Shown here one piece after another: positions 24,550-34,955 of a stretch of 64,000 nucleotides of DNA. Below the pieces are notes generated by a model. The model was given only the letters and a program-made list of their open reading frames with translations, searched no databases and was not told the origin of the DNA. The position numbers and the translations under genes were made by a program. The stretch is from Bathymodiolus brooksi (Eukaryota; Mollusca; Bivalvia; Mytilida; Modiolidae): assembly GCA_963680875.1 (NCBI GenBank), contig OY804579.1:48882536-48946535 (forward strand), given 5' to 3'. Positions within the stretch are counted from its first letter, which is position 1; each line of letters begins with the position of its first letter.

Positions 24550-24774
24550 AGGGTTAGGGTTATGTTGCTTAAGGCCACTTTCAACAATATTCAGTTATAT
24601 CTTGGCGGTTAGTTTTATTGGTGGAGGAAACCGAAGAAAACTATCGACCTGCCGCAAGTCACTGACTAATTTTATCACATAACATTGTATCGAGTACACC
24701 CCGTCTGGGTGGGATTCGAACTGATTGCATAGGTAGTTGTAAATCCAACTACCATACGACAACGACGACCCCTC
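24550..24774 (-). repeat. SINE family A, reverse
   Basis: GGGTTAGGGTTATGTTGC, then CACTTTCAACAATATTCAG, GGTGGAGGAAACCG, ATTCGAACTGATTGC and GTTGTAAATCCAACTACC: same order as at 2737-2999. Confidence 0.8.
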
Positions 24775-24799
24775 AATGAAATTATGATGATGATGTTTA

Positions 24800-25085
24800 T
24801 GACTGATTTGTACTAAACCAACACGCTTTATTGGATTTCTATTGTGCTAGTTTACTGAAACAGCGGGGTACACATGTTGCTGCACTTGTATGGACACATT
24901 ATCCGGATTTCGAGCCCAGCAGTCTTTTTTCTTACCCATTAAAGCTGCATGCTAAACGAAGAAACAGCAAATACTATTTTTTAATTTTAGTTTCACCCGA
25001 CCGAGGCTCGAACCCACGATTCACCGCACTTGAGGCGAACGCGCTAGTCATTACACCAATCGAGACGGTCGATACATGTTTCAAT
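24800..25085 (-). repeat. SINE family B, reverse, intact tRNA-like head
   Basis: Read on the minus strand, 25075-25000 gives CGATTGGTGTAATGACTAGC (A-box region) and GTGGGTTCGAGCCTCGG (B-box), followed by a body ending near 24800. It resembles a tRNA head but is fused to a SINE body, so it is not annotated as a tRNA gene. Relatives lie at 45028-45265 and 45550-45835. Confidence 0.75.
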
Positions 25086-25499
25086 GGTTCGTTGTGTGGA
25101 ATGTAAACTTTTTAAAAACATTCAGTTTTTACTGAGATTTAAATAATTGGGGTTTTTTTTATAATAGAAGAATCATTTATTATATTGTTTTAAGTTACAA
25201 TAGAAGAAACAAAATCGTTAATACAAATAAGAAAATCTATATTATTTACATTGTTTGTGTGTATTTGCTATTTAATATGGGTTTTGTAAACGAAAAACAA
25301 CATAATTAACGTCTCACTTTAGAAAAATACCAATATTAATATTTTACAAGAGCTTCGATTCAACTCATACAACGCCACAATAGGAAATTTAAAGATAATG
25401 TTCAAATATTAAACATATAATTAAGCATTGTTTAACTACTCAACATCTAAACACCACTGACCCTCATAAACATAATTTCTCTATGCACTGGCACCCCCT
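25086..25499. other. No recognised feature
   Basis: AT-rich noncoding DNA. Confidence 0.4.
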
Positions 25500-26445
25500 G
25501 TTTTTGCAGGTTCATGTTGCTCAATCTTTATTTTTCTGTTTAGTGTAGATCATTGTTTGTCCTTTTCTTTTGGCTATTGTATCGTCTGCCCTTTTCTTTT
25601 GGCTATTGTATTGCCTGCCCTTTTCATTTGGCTATTGTATTGCCTGCCCTTTTCTTTTGGCTATTGTATTGCCTGCCCTTTTCTTTTGGCTATTGTATTG
25701 CCTGCCCTTTTCTTTTGGTTATTGTATTGCCTGCCCTTTTCTTTTGGTTATTGTATTGCCTGCCCTTTTCTTTTGGCTATTGTATTGCTTGCCCTTTTCT
25801 TTTGGCTATTGTATTGCCTGCCCTTTTCTTTTGGCTATTGTATTGCCTACCCTTTTCTTTTGGCTATTGTATTGCATGCCCTTTTCTTTTGGCTATTGTA
25901 TTGCCTGCCCTTTTCTTTTGGCTATTGTATTGCCTACCCTTTTCTTTTGGCTATTGTATTGCCTGCCCTTTTCTTTTGGCTATTGTATTGCCTGCCCTTT
26001 TCTTTTGGCTATTGTATTGCCTGCCCTTTTCTTTTGGCTATTGTATTGCCTGCCCTTTTCTTTTGGCTATTGTATTGCCTGTCCTTTTCTTTTGGCTATT
26101 GTATTGCCTGCCCTTTACTTTTGGCTATTGTATTGCCTGCCCTTTTCTTTTGGCTATTGTATTGCCTGCCCTTTTCTTTTGGCTATTGTATTGCATGGCC
26201 TTTTCTTTTGGCTATTGTATTGCCTGTCCTTCTGTCTTTTGGCTATTGTATTGCATTGCCTTTTCTTTTGGCTATTGTATTGCATGGCCTTTTCTTTTGG
26301 CTATTGTATTGAATGTCCTTCTGTCTTTTGGCCATTGTATTGCCCGTGTCCTTCTGTCTTTTGGCTATTGTATTGCCTGTTCTTCTTCGATTTACAGCTT
26401 CTGATTACCACTTTGTTATCTTCAAACTTTTCTTCCTAACACAAT
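25500..26445 (+). repeat. Repeat M copy expanded by an internal satellite
   Basis: Left edge CATGTTGCTCAATCTTTATT and TGTAGATCATTGTTTGTCC, and right edge TTCGATTTACAGCTTCTGAT and TATCTTCAAACTTTTC, are the normal left and right halves of an M tail. The roughly 800 bp between them are a tandem amplification of the short CTTTTGGCCATTG segment found once in other copies. Confidence 0.85.
25560..26385. repeat. 29-bp satellite, about 28 units
   Basis: Head-to-tail units containing CTTTTGGCTATTGTATTGCC with a 29-bp period. The left units are nearly identical, while the right-most five or six are more divergent and include a longer variant (CTTCTGTCTTTTGG). Because 29 is not a multiple of 3, all three forward frames read through as the same hydrophobic peptide repeat; this is not a gene. 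Confidence 0.95.
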
Positions 26446-26464
26446 ATACTTAATATAAAAGGTG

Positions 26465-26615
26465 ATATCTAATTTAGTGCGCTTGACGCGTTTCTGGATT
26501 AACCTTCACCAGGTAAAAAATGAACGCAAATAGTCAATACATAACTTTTGAGGAAGAAAACCAAAGGGCGTAAATGGGATAACTAAAATCGGCTAAGGCT
26601 ACATATGCCTGTGTG
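26465..26615 (-). repeat. Repeat D, reverse
   Basis: GTGCGCTTGACGCGTTTCTGG, CCTTCACCAGGTA, ACCAAAGGGCGTAAATGGG and AATCGGCTAAGGCTACATA in reverse order of the forward D copy at 4115-4345. Confidence 0.7.
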
Positions 26616-26807
26616 AGGTGAATCCAAATTATCATTGTTCATTCTTGTCATTGGCGCGATATTTTTTTTGTCTTGTAAAATATCAAATGTATATTATATA
26701 GAGGATATTGTTCATATGGTTCATTCAACCTATGCCAACATTTTAAAAAATATATATAAAAAGGTAAGAAAGATTGTTGGCATAGGTTAAATAGGTTAAT
26801 TGTTATA

Positions 26808-26829
26808 TAAACATGACTAGTCATGTTTA
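26808..26829. repeat. Perfect 22-bp palindrome
   Basis: Centred between 26818 and 26819, half-site ACATGACTAG, in the left part of the composite element. It could be a protein-binding site or a cruciform-prone sequence; nothing more can be said. Confidence 0.8.
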
Positions 26830-26915
26830 ATTAGTGTAAAATCGGGGGAGATGTCAATGTACTCCAAGTCCACAATTCATTTTTAATGAATAAAGTAAGT
26901 AGAAAGTAAGTATTT

Positions 26916-27195
26916 AAAATCATATTTTATGGAAATAACAAGTATATCAGCACATATATTTAATATCATACTTTATAAAAATAATTAGGATATTATTATA
27001 AGCACATATATTTTAACATCAATCATTATGAAAATAAAATAGGATATTAAAAACATATATATTTTTATATCATACATCATGAAAATAAATTAGGATATTA
27101 CAAGCACAGATATATTTTTTAATCATACTTCATGAAAATAAATTAAAGATATTACAGGCACAGATATTTTTTTATCATACTTTATCAAAATAACC
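26916..27195. repeat. Degenerate tandem repeat, about 60-bp period, about 5 copies
   Basis: Blocks ATCATACTTTATGAAAATAA-like / TTAGGATATTACAAGCACA-like recur about every 60 bp, with frequent small indels. Confidence 0.8.
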
Positions 27196-27440
27196 AAAAA
27201 CAAACAGTATACACCATCACATTACAAATTGCTAAAAATACAATTGTCTTAGATTTTGGATAACAATGTTCAATTTAGAAATCATAGAAATTATGATAAT
27301 TCTAAATCTATAAATAAATATTATTAAAAACTTTTGAATTTAGATTTTAAAAAAATTGCTTAACTGCATGAGTATCATACATTCTAGAAAGATTGTTTAT
27401 ATAGATTATTCTAAAATTTTATATTTTCATCTTTTTTATC

Positions 27441-27925
27441 TACAGATTTTTGTGTAATTTTACCAGATTTTTATTTTAGATATAATTTTTTCCAAAAGTT
27501 TAATTTTTTTTTAAAGTTATTAAATTTTAACAGACTTATTCTTATATCTTTAGATTGTTTTTTGTTTTTGTTTTATATTCTTATATCTTTAGATTGTTTT
27601 TTGTTTTTGTTAAAACAAAAACAAAAAACAATCTAAAGATATAAGAATAAGTCTGTTAAAATTTAATAACTTTAAAAAAAAAATTAAACTTTTGCAAAAA
27701 ATTATATATAAAATAAAAATCTGGTAAAATTACACAAAAATCTGTAATAACTTGTTTGTTTAATTGTTTATTTAAATTAATAAAAAATTTTATATTTTCA
27801 TCTTTTTTATTTACAGATTTTTGTGTAATTTTTTACCAAAATTTTTTTTAAACAAAGTTTAATTATTTTTTTTCAAGTTATTAAATTTTAACAGACTTAT
27901 TCTTATATTCTTAGATTGTTTTTTT
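27441..27925. repeat. AT-rich hairpin with an extra direct copy
   Basis: The arm 27441-27612 (TTTTTGTGTAATTTTACCAG ... TTAGATTGTTTTTTG) is followed at once by its inverted copy 27613-27747. A third, diverged copy in the first orientation covers about 27797-27925. A 37-bp segment ending the left arm is itself duplicated. Confidence 0.85.
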
Positions 27926-28067
27926 ATTGTTTTTTCCTTTTTTTTTGTTTTTTTTGGTCTTTTTTAAATAATAAATTTCACTTTTGAGACCTGCATTTCA
28001 AAATTTACTTACCTGTAAATGTCATTAATTGTTATATAAACACCTGTACTATAATGTTTGTTGGCAT

Positions 28068-28076
28068 ACCTTGAAT
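28068..28076. repeat. Target site duplication, left
   Basis: ACCTTGAAT, repeated exactly at 29005-29013 on the other side of the foldback element. Confidence 0.8.
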
Positions 28077-29004
28077 TATCTGCGGAACCGTAGCCCTTTA
28101 TGGTCCTTTATATATATATTTTTTTTTTGCGGACCATAGGGCTACGGTTTTCACTCTATCAACAACTTTCGAAACTGCGCAAAAAAAATCTTGCGCCGCT
28201 TTTTTGCCAATTTTTGTCATGAAATCGGGTGCGAGAACGATCAAACATATATATTTCGTTTCGTTAGATATTTATCTACATTCTTCTATACTTACTTACC
28301 TATTAATATTCATTTCCAGTTCATTATCATAACAAATATCTCATTTGTGACAAATCCCGCCTACTTCGTCCGCCATCTTGCTTCTCCGGTAGTCTCGTTC
28401 TAATACAACCCTATTTATTTATAAACAACAAACACGTGTTTGGTTTGTTTACGTTTTACCGAATATGTTTTCGGCAGTTTTATATAAGGAGAAATGAGAG
28501 TTTGGATCTTCTTGGCATATATTTTTCAATAAATAATCTGAATAAATAAATGTTTTTTTTTAAATTTCTTTTTCTGAAAGTGACTCATTGAACATTTTTG
28601 AAAATGATTATTGACATCTTCCACCCCCCTATTTTGGGCCAAGTTAATATAGGGTTATATTTGGAAAAATCACGTGACCTCAGAACGAGACTACCGGAGA
28701 AGCAAGATGGCGGACGAAGTAGGCGGGATTTGTCACAAATGAGATATTTGTTATGATAATGAACTGGAAATGAATATTAATAGGTAAGTAAGTATAGAAG
28801 AATGTAGATAAATATCTAACGAAACGAAATATATATGTTTGATCGTTCTCGCACCCGATTTCATGACAAAAATTGGCAAAAAAGCGGCGCAAGATTTTTT
28901 TTGCGCAGTTTCGAAAGTTGTTGATAGAGTGAAAACCGTAGCCCTATGGTCCGCAAAAAAAATAAATATATAAAGGACCATAAAGGGCTACGGTTCCGCA
29001 GCTA
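28077..29004. mobile_element. Foldback transposon with 9-bp target duplication (Mutator-like?)
   Basis: A 928-bp element with long inverted arms (about 28077-28412 and 28681-29004). Terminal sequence is TATCTGCGGAACCGTAGCC on the left and TAGCTGCGGAACCGTAGCC on the right. Over 213 nt the two arms encode the same 70-residue translation, so they are virtually identical. Each end is also a small hairpin: AACCGTAGCCCTTTATGG is followed after an AT-rich spacer by CCATAGGGCTACGGTT. No transposase. A 9-bp duplication with long arms is typical of Mutator-like elements, but the superfamily is inferred from this alone. Confidence 0.85.
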
Positions 29005-29013
29005 ACCTTGAAT
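29005..29013. repeat. Target site duplication, right
   Basis: Second exact copy of ACCTTGAAT. Confidence 0.8.
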
Positions 29014-29167
29014 ATGATATTTCAAAATGTTGGCATAGGTTGAAGACACCGTTGATATATGTGTATTTATTCATGTACTCATCATGTCGAAAGAATCTTT
29101 CTAAGTTGGTATAACGTATTTTTGATTTGTTATGTCTTTTCAAACAAGCTAAATCACCCGTTATTTT

Positions 29168-30655
29168 TTTTGTAAATGTACAGAATAGAATAGAATAAGT
29201 TTATTAACCAAATCAGGGCCCCAGGAGGGCATATACAAATAACAATTATGATTGATACACAACAACAATACAAATAACAATTATGATTGATACACAACAA
29301 CAATATATCAACTTAAATATTCGCGGCGAAATATCAATAATTGTGGTGCAGGCACACTCGGGCAGGAAAAGAGATATATGCACATAAACGTACATACACT
29401 TACTCACATATATATGAGGGGGTGGGGTGATGAGAGAGAACATATACATATATATCAGGTGATTCATCACCAATCTGCAAGAGACACCTTGAGTCGATGC
29501 TAAAAGGAATAAAGTCCTACCTGTGTCTAGTGCAGACCGGCCATGTTGATGTGGAAGGAATATTGTTTGGAACATGGAAAGGGATCAGAGCTTTTGGATA
29601 ACCAGCAGTGAGCATCAAGGGACGATGCCAAAAAGAATATTTTCTTTCTCATGCTCAATGCAGGTCATCCGGTTTGCAGATCTCCAATTCCATTTAATCA
29701 AATAGTTGTTGATAAAAGATATTGACAAAGATATCTGAGTATAGTTGGGTCTTCATTATTTAAGATCCATATGAGTTTACATTTGTCATCTAAATTTTGA
29801 AAATTTTGACACTCAGATGTCAAATATGTAGTAAAAATTTCCCTATGGTTTGCATGGCAAGTACAATGAAGTAAATAATGGATCTCATCTTCTACCTGAC
29901 CCGAAGTGCACCTGCAACAGATGCGGTTTTCCCGGAGAGTACCCTGGTATCTTCCTATTTCTATTTGTAATTTGTGAGCTGATATTCTTAATTTGGACAA
30001 CCTTCTTCTCTGCTCAAAATTTTTAATGATTGACAAATAATTTTCATATCCAAAATTGGTTTTTATTTTTAAATAAGTTCTTAATTTTTCCTCTCTAAGT
30101 GAATGGGCTTGTTTTGTCCACAATTCCAAATAGTGTTGTTTTACAATTTTATTGCATTTATATTTAAAGGTTGATGTTTTGTCTGTCAAGAAATTAGTTA
30201 AGCTTGGCATATTTTGCAAAATATGTTTTACAGAGCCATACCATGATGGTTGCTTGCCTTCATATAAATTTTTAGTACATTTATATGCAGCTTTAAGAAG
30301 TGGGAAAGATGAATCCAGATTTTCAAGTCTGCTAAAATCTTAAAATTTGCTTTAATATATCGAAATGAAGAGGGAACCGGCCTAGTTCTGACTGTACTGC
30401 AAGATTGGTGCTTTTTTTATGCACTCCCAAAAGAAATTTACAGAACTTCAAGTGTAACTTTTCACAATGTAGTTTAGAAAAAATTTGGTCTATTGGAATA
30501 TTTCCATTTCTAAACCGTGAGGTAAACGGGTTAAAATAACCCCAAATTTCACAGCCATATAACAGAATCGGCTTAATAGTGTGATCAAAAACGTGAATTG
30601 AGGTTTTAACTTCAGGATTGTGGACTAGAAAATCACTCTTCAATTTAAACATGTA
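29168..30655 (-). mobile_element. LINE copy 3, 5'-truncated (different family)
   Basis: Minus-strand remnant of a non-LTR retrotransposon C-terminal half. From right to left it shows LLYGCEIWGY (about 30565), the region LHLKFCKFLLGVHKKST, a frameshift near 30340, then LRISAHKLQIEIGR and the Cys/His knuckle CCRCTSG...EIHYLLHC near 29900, with a stop at 29698. The rest to 29168 is 3' UTR, including a duplicated block of about 40 bp (29232-29306). On the minus strand the element ends in short ATTCT-type repeats (TTATTCTATTCTATTCTG), a tail style known for CR1-like LINEs. All RT catalytic motifs are lost by truncation. Confidence 0.8.
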
Positions 30656-31204
30656 ACGTGTTATTTTGAAAAAAACTCAACACGTTATTTTCACGAAAGA
30701 CATTAGTGACAATATATGGATTCTTCTTCTTCTTTTTTGGAAAAAAAAATTACGCTTATATTTATACAAATATCGCGTAAATATATATATGAAGTAATAA
30801 CATGTATATTTAAACTGTGAACGCTTATATCTTATAAACATGATATAATGTGGGGACAATGACATGAACGGTCATTCATTAGTACAAACCAGGCATCCTT
30901 ATACTTTCATTAATAAGTAACTAATTCCAGCCGTGATATTGATATGAAATGTGTTTCCTTGTCGTTAAATAAGAATTGTAATCAACAATATTCATAAATA
31001 TGCATGCATACTATGACAAGTTTCTTTCGGTGTTACGCTGATCAAATAGTTTCAAGATATTTTACCTGTCACTGTTGAGTACATAGTCACATTTATAAAT
31101 GGAAAATTCTAATTAAAATCAAGCGGTAATTGATAATAAAGGGAAAATGCAATTAACGGTTAATAATTGATGCAATCATCCTTTACTTATTGGTGCGGAT
31201 TAAT
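30656..31204. other. No recognised feature
   Basis: AT-rich intronic DNA. ACACGTTATTTTGA-like and CACGTTATTTTCACG words recur at 30655-30700, without clear structure. Confidence 0.4.
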
Positions 31205-31612
31205 CTGAATTATATTTTTATTTTCATTACTTTGATGATTGATGGATTCATTCGTACTAACACGGGGACCGTCATGGTCGTGATCATATGGTAGTTGTGA
31301 GTTCGAATCCCGCTCATGGCGTGGTGTATCTTAATTATATTTTTATTTTCATTACTTTGATGTTTGATTTATTCATTCATACCAACACGGGGGTATAGTA
31401 GTTGGATTTACAACTACTTGTGCAATCAGTGTATATCATCGTGATGAAGTTTGTCAGTGACTTGCGACAGATCAGTGGTTTTATTCGGATACTCCGGTTT
31501 CCTCCACCAATAAAACTGACCGCCACGATATAACTGAAATATTGTTGAAAGTGGCATTAAACACCCAAATCCTAACCCTACTTAGTGGTGCAGTGTAACA
31601 TGATTATGTTAC
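31205..31612 (+). repeat. SINE family A, tandem dimer with linker
   Basis: A first, internally deleted SINE (31268-31325: GTCGTGATCATATGGTAG, GAGTTCGAATCCCGCTC) is followed by a linker (ATTTTCATTACTTTGATG) and a second, longer SINE (31390-31580). The same linker precedes the first SINE (31225). The trailing TTAGTGGTGCAGTGTAACAT is also found inverted between the two SINEs at 39104-39178, so dimer plus linker is a recurrent unit. Confidence 0.7.
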
Positions 31613-32410
31613 TTTAAACATATTTTATTGTCATACAAAACAAGACAAATGGATAAGACACAAGTTGTTAACTTATGAAGTCTTCTCTGGTACATATATG
31701 GGTGATTCTACAAAAAGTGGCAATTTTTTGTCCCAGAAAGATTTTTCTGTAACCATAACTCCAAATTGTAATTTCTGAGTAGTATTTACTAATTTGTGAT
31801 CGGTCCAAACTTGACAAAAAGTTTTACCAATATAGGTACACCAAATCATATGTTTTTGGGGCTTTAAAGGCCCCAAAACGTGAAAATTTGCTTGTCCCAC
31901 TGATTCTAATCCTTACTTCAATCAAAAATTCCTTCCACTTATCCCTTGAACTTTACAAAATGTTATGGCTTATTTAGTAGATTTCCACTCAAATTTTTAA
32001 AAAATGACATTTTTAAGTAACGGAAACTCCCTGAATATTGATTTCCAAGGCACAGAAGGACTGTCAACCCTGTTACCAAATTTCAATTGATCCCTGAGTA
32101 AGAGTTACCTCCCCTAATACTGAATATAGGATACTTGATGGCAGATATGAACTTCCTGTATTTAAAAATGTAGAAGTCATCCATGGTAAGTAAACATGTG
32201 GAGATTTTGAAGAATAAATGAAGGTAAAAGTAGAGAATTCACTTTTTATCTGTCATATACTGTTCCACATTTTTAGTATTGATCCTATTCATATTCAGGA
32301 AACACAATATATGAAGAAAAAAAATAACAGTGGCCCCTTTTAAAAGGAATCTCATTTTATAGCCTTGGTCAGTAAAGTGACCTTGAAAAGTTTTAAATTG
32401 ATTAAGGTCT

Positions 32411-33067
32411 GTCATTCCTGTTCCAGGGTAAAATTAACAGGAATGACTGGGCTTGGTAACAGGAATGATTTTTTTTAGATTCTAATCTGTAACAAAGGTA
32501 TTTTGATACAAATGAATAAATTCAATTTATTGAAGCATTTATAAATTAGATACAGTATATTAAAAAAAACATTTCTCTGTCAAAGAAGTAACTTTTTGAT
32601 TCAAAAGTTTTATATATTTTGTTTGGTAACAGAATTGACATAGTTTGTAACAGGAATGACAGTTTTTCTTGTAAGATAAAACATTTTTATGAGTAAAATT
32701 CATAATGGTTACACAGGAAAACATTTAAAGGTTATTTCTCATTTTTTTTAATTATGTTTGAACAAAAATACAAATAATTTAATTTAGTAATCTAATTATT
32801 ATGCCAATTTAAGATCATATTTTGCAAAAGGGGACAGGAATGACATATTTGATAACAGGAATGACAGAAAATATAACTAAAAACAAGTTTTTTTATATTA
32901 AGGTTTCTTTTTTTTAATACAAACCATTTCTTGATCATTTATACTAGTTATAATTCTTTAGAGGGATATTTTCATGTGATTTCAAGTAAAATAAACTGAA
33001 ATATTCCTTGATATGCATGTTTACCTCAAAGGTAACAGGACTGATGCAAATGGTAACAGGAATGACA
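32411..33067 (+). repeat. Left array of the GGTAACAGGAATGACA motif
   Basis: Copies or close variants at 32435, 32455, 32625, 32646, 32831, 32851, 33031 and 33052 on the + strand; one inverted copy (GTCATTCCTGTT) at 32411. Spacing between neighbours is about 20 bp within pairs, and pairs are about 190-200 bp apart, which is strikingly regular. Confidence 0.85.
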
Positions 33068-33221
33068 ATAATTTGATAAATGAATCAGATAAGCTTTTCA
33101 TTACTGTCCTCTTATTACAAATAAAAATAAATAAATGTTGTGATGTTCATTTCTCCTTACATGACAAAATATCCTATGAAATTTTAAAAAGTTCAAATCA
33201 CTTTGTGCCCTTAATTGCAGT

Positions 33222-34143
33222 TGCGAGCAAATGCATTAGACAAGAAAATGAGATAGATGAAAGCAATGTTTCTAAAGAGGATATGAAAGATGAATACAAT
33301 GAGACAATTGCAGATGTTGATGATGGAACTATGTCAGAAGCTAGTGATTCAGAGAGATGTGAAGGAGTGGCTGTTGAAGAGGGAGTAGTTGGTGAAGCTA
33401 TGAGGCATGTAGATAAGAGGACAGGTGATACTGGAGGGACTCCAGAAGATGATCCAGTTGGTGGATCTGAGAGGCAGGTTGATAAAGAGACAGTGGGGTG
33501 TGATGTTGGGGTGACTAAGGAAGATGATCTAGTTGGTGGATCTGAGAGACAGGTTGATAAAGAGACAGTGGGGTATGATGTTGGAGTGACTAAGGAAGAT
33601 GATCTAGTTGGTGGATCTGAGAGACAGGTTGATAAAGAGATAGTGGGGTGTGATGTTGGAGTGACTAAGGAAGATGATCTAGTTGGTGGATCTGAGACAG
33701 GTTGATAAAGAGACAGTGGGGTGTGATGTTGGAGTGACTAAGGAAGATGATCTAGTTGGTGGATCTGAGAGGCAGGTTGATAAAGAGACAGTGGGTGTGA
33801 TGTTGGAGTGACTAAGGAATATGATCTAGTTGGTGGATCTGAGAGGCAGGTTGATGAGACAGTGGGGTGTGATGTTGGAGTGACTAAGGAAGATGATCTA
33901 GTTGGTAGATCTGAGAGGCAGGTTGATAAAGAGATAGTGGGGTGTGATGTTGGAGTGACTAAGGAAAAGGGATTAATTAGTGGAAGTGAGAGGCAGGTGA
34001 ACAAGGAGACCGAGAGATCTGATATTGGAGGGACTCAGGGAGAGGGATTAGTCTGTGGAATTGAGAAGCAGGATGATCGAATGATAGAAAGATGTGGAGG
34101 TCTACAGTCTGAGGTCAGAACTGAGAGAGATATTACAAAATGA
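33222..34143 (+). pseudogene. Acidic tandem-repeat protein in the transposon, broken
   Basis: Probably a terminal exon: an acceptor-like TGCCCTTAATTGCAG ends at 33221, and the sequence upstream in frame only translates the 16-bp motifs, so the ATG at 33013 is unlikely to be real. The frame encodes an acidic stretch (DDGTMSEASDSERCEG) and then about nine copies of a 25-residue repeat containing KEDDLVGGSERQVDKET. The fourth unit lacks two bases (about 33697) and a later unit lacks one (about 33795). The frame is lost with a stop at 33705 and regained by 33808, ending at TGA 34143. No family is recognised; the composition suggests a disordered, charged tail. It might be a captured host exon or part of the element's own protein. 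Confidence 0.5.
33445..34090 (+). repeat. 75-bp minisatellite, about 9 units
   Basis: In-frame 75-bp units starting around GATCTAGTTGGTGGATCTG. Central units are nearly identical, the last two are diverged. A unit length divisible by three and the type of substitutions are compatible with past coding constraint. Confidence 0.9.
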
Positions 34144-34410
34144 TAAATTGACTGTTGGAATGTAGTTGTATATGACCATATCAAATATCCAGGACTTATC
34201 GTAAAAACAAAAAGAAGCGAAGTTCAAGTACAATGTATGGAACATACCCAACAAACTGCCAGCAAATACCAGTGGGCAAAACATAAAGATATTTGTTGGT
34301 ATTTCAATGAGGACATTGTTAAAATCATTCCAAATTCCAACATAAAGAAAATAGGCAATAATAGATATAGCATAGAGTAAAGACATGAAATCTAAAAAAC
34401 ATTTTCAAAA

Positions 34411-34955
34411 TGTCATTCCTGTTACTACTTTGTTATTAATTGTTTATTAAGAATTTCATTTTGGCTTTTTTATTTGTTTTAAAATTTGTGAATTATTTTA
34501 GTATACCTTTACTTGCTGAATAAATGTCCAAAAATTAATAGATTAACATGGGTGAAAAGAAACAAATTCCTGTTACCAAATGTGTCATTCCTGTTATCGA
34601 AGTGTCATTCCTGTTACCTAGTTCAATTTCAATCAATAGTTATTTATTTAAATCATATGATGCTCATCTATTATAAAACAAATATTGAGTTTGATTGTGT
34701 TATCATAAAAAAAGAAATTGTTATTCAATAATGGATTTAATTAATTTACAACAGCCATAAAAAGTTTGATTTTAGGCAAAAATTAAGAAAAGGTAATAAA
34801 ATTTGCTATTTCTACCTAACAAATTGCAATGCAAATGTAAAAATTTCACTATAGTATGTATTTTTTGTGTTTGATCGTATGGAAACATTTTTTCTCAGTG
34901 TTATCTTTTTAGATTTTTTTGTACAAAGAAAAATAATAAGGTAACAGGAATGACA
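34411..34955 (-). repeat. Right array of the GGTAACAGGAATGACA motif
   Basis: Inverted copies TGTCATTCCTGTTAC at 34411, 34583 and 34603, a partial at 34567, and one forward copy at 34940. It mirrors the left array around the reading frame. Confidence 0.85.

Larger units (their letters stand above)
26724..29044. mobile_element. Candidate composite element bounded by inverted ends
   Basis: TTCAACCTATGCCAACATT at 26724 recurs inverted as AATGTTGGCATAGGTTGAA ending at 29044. Close inside the left end is another inverted copy (TGTTGGCATAGGTT, about 26776-26789), so that end folds on itself. GTTATATAAACA occurs near both ends. The interior holds a tandem repeat, a hairpin and an inserted foldback (28077-29004). 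No target duplication was found, so this may be a real element or a satellite-rich locus with recurrent ends. Confidence 0.5.

Noticed and set aside
25000..25070. tRNA gene candidate on the minus strand
   Set aside because: A- and B-box-like sequences are present, but the segment is the head of a SINE body and no full cloverleaf with acceptor stem was found by eye.
25553..26439. Three overlapping long frames encoding a repeated hydrophobic peptide (FGYCIACPF / LLAIVLPALFF)
   Set aside because: They are the three frames of the 29-bp satellite; a unit not divisible by three without stops keeps every frame open. No start context, splice signals or conservation.
28191..28892. Identical 70-residue frames on opposite strands
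   Set aside because: They are mirror copies in the arms of a foldback element; identity comes from the inverted repeat, not coding constraint.
33013..33221. ATG at 33013 as the start of the acidic repeat protein
   Set aside because: The first codons translate the 16-bp transposon motif (GNRTDANGNRNDN), and an acceptor-like site at 33207-33221 explains the frame better as an internal or terminal exon.
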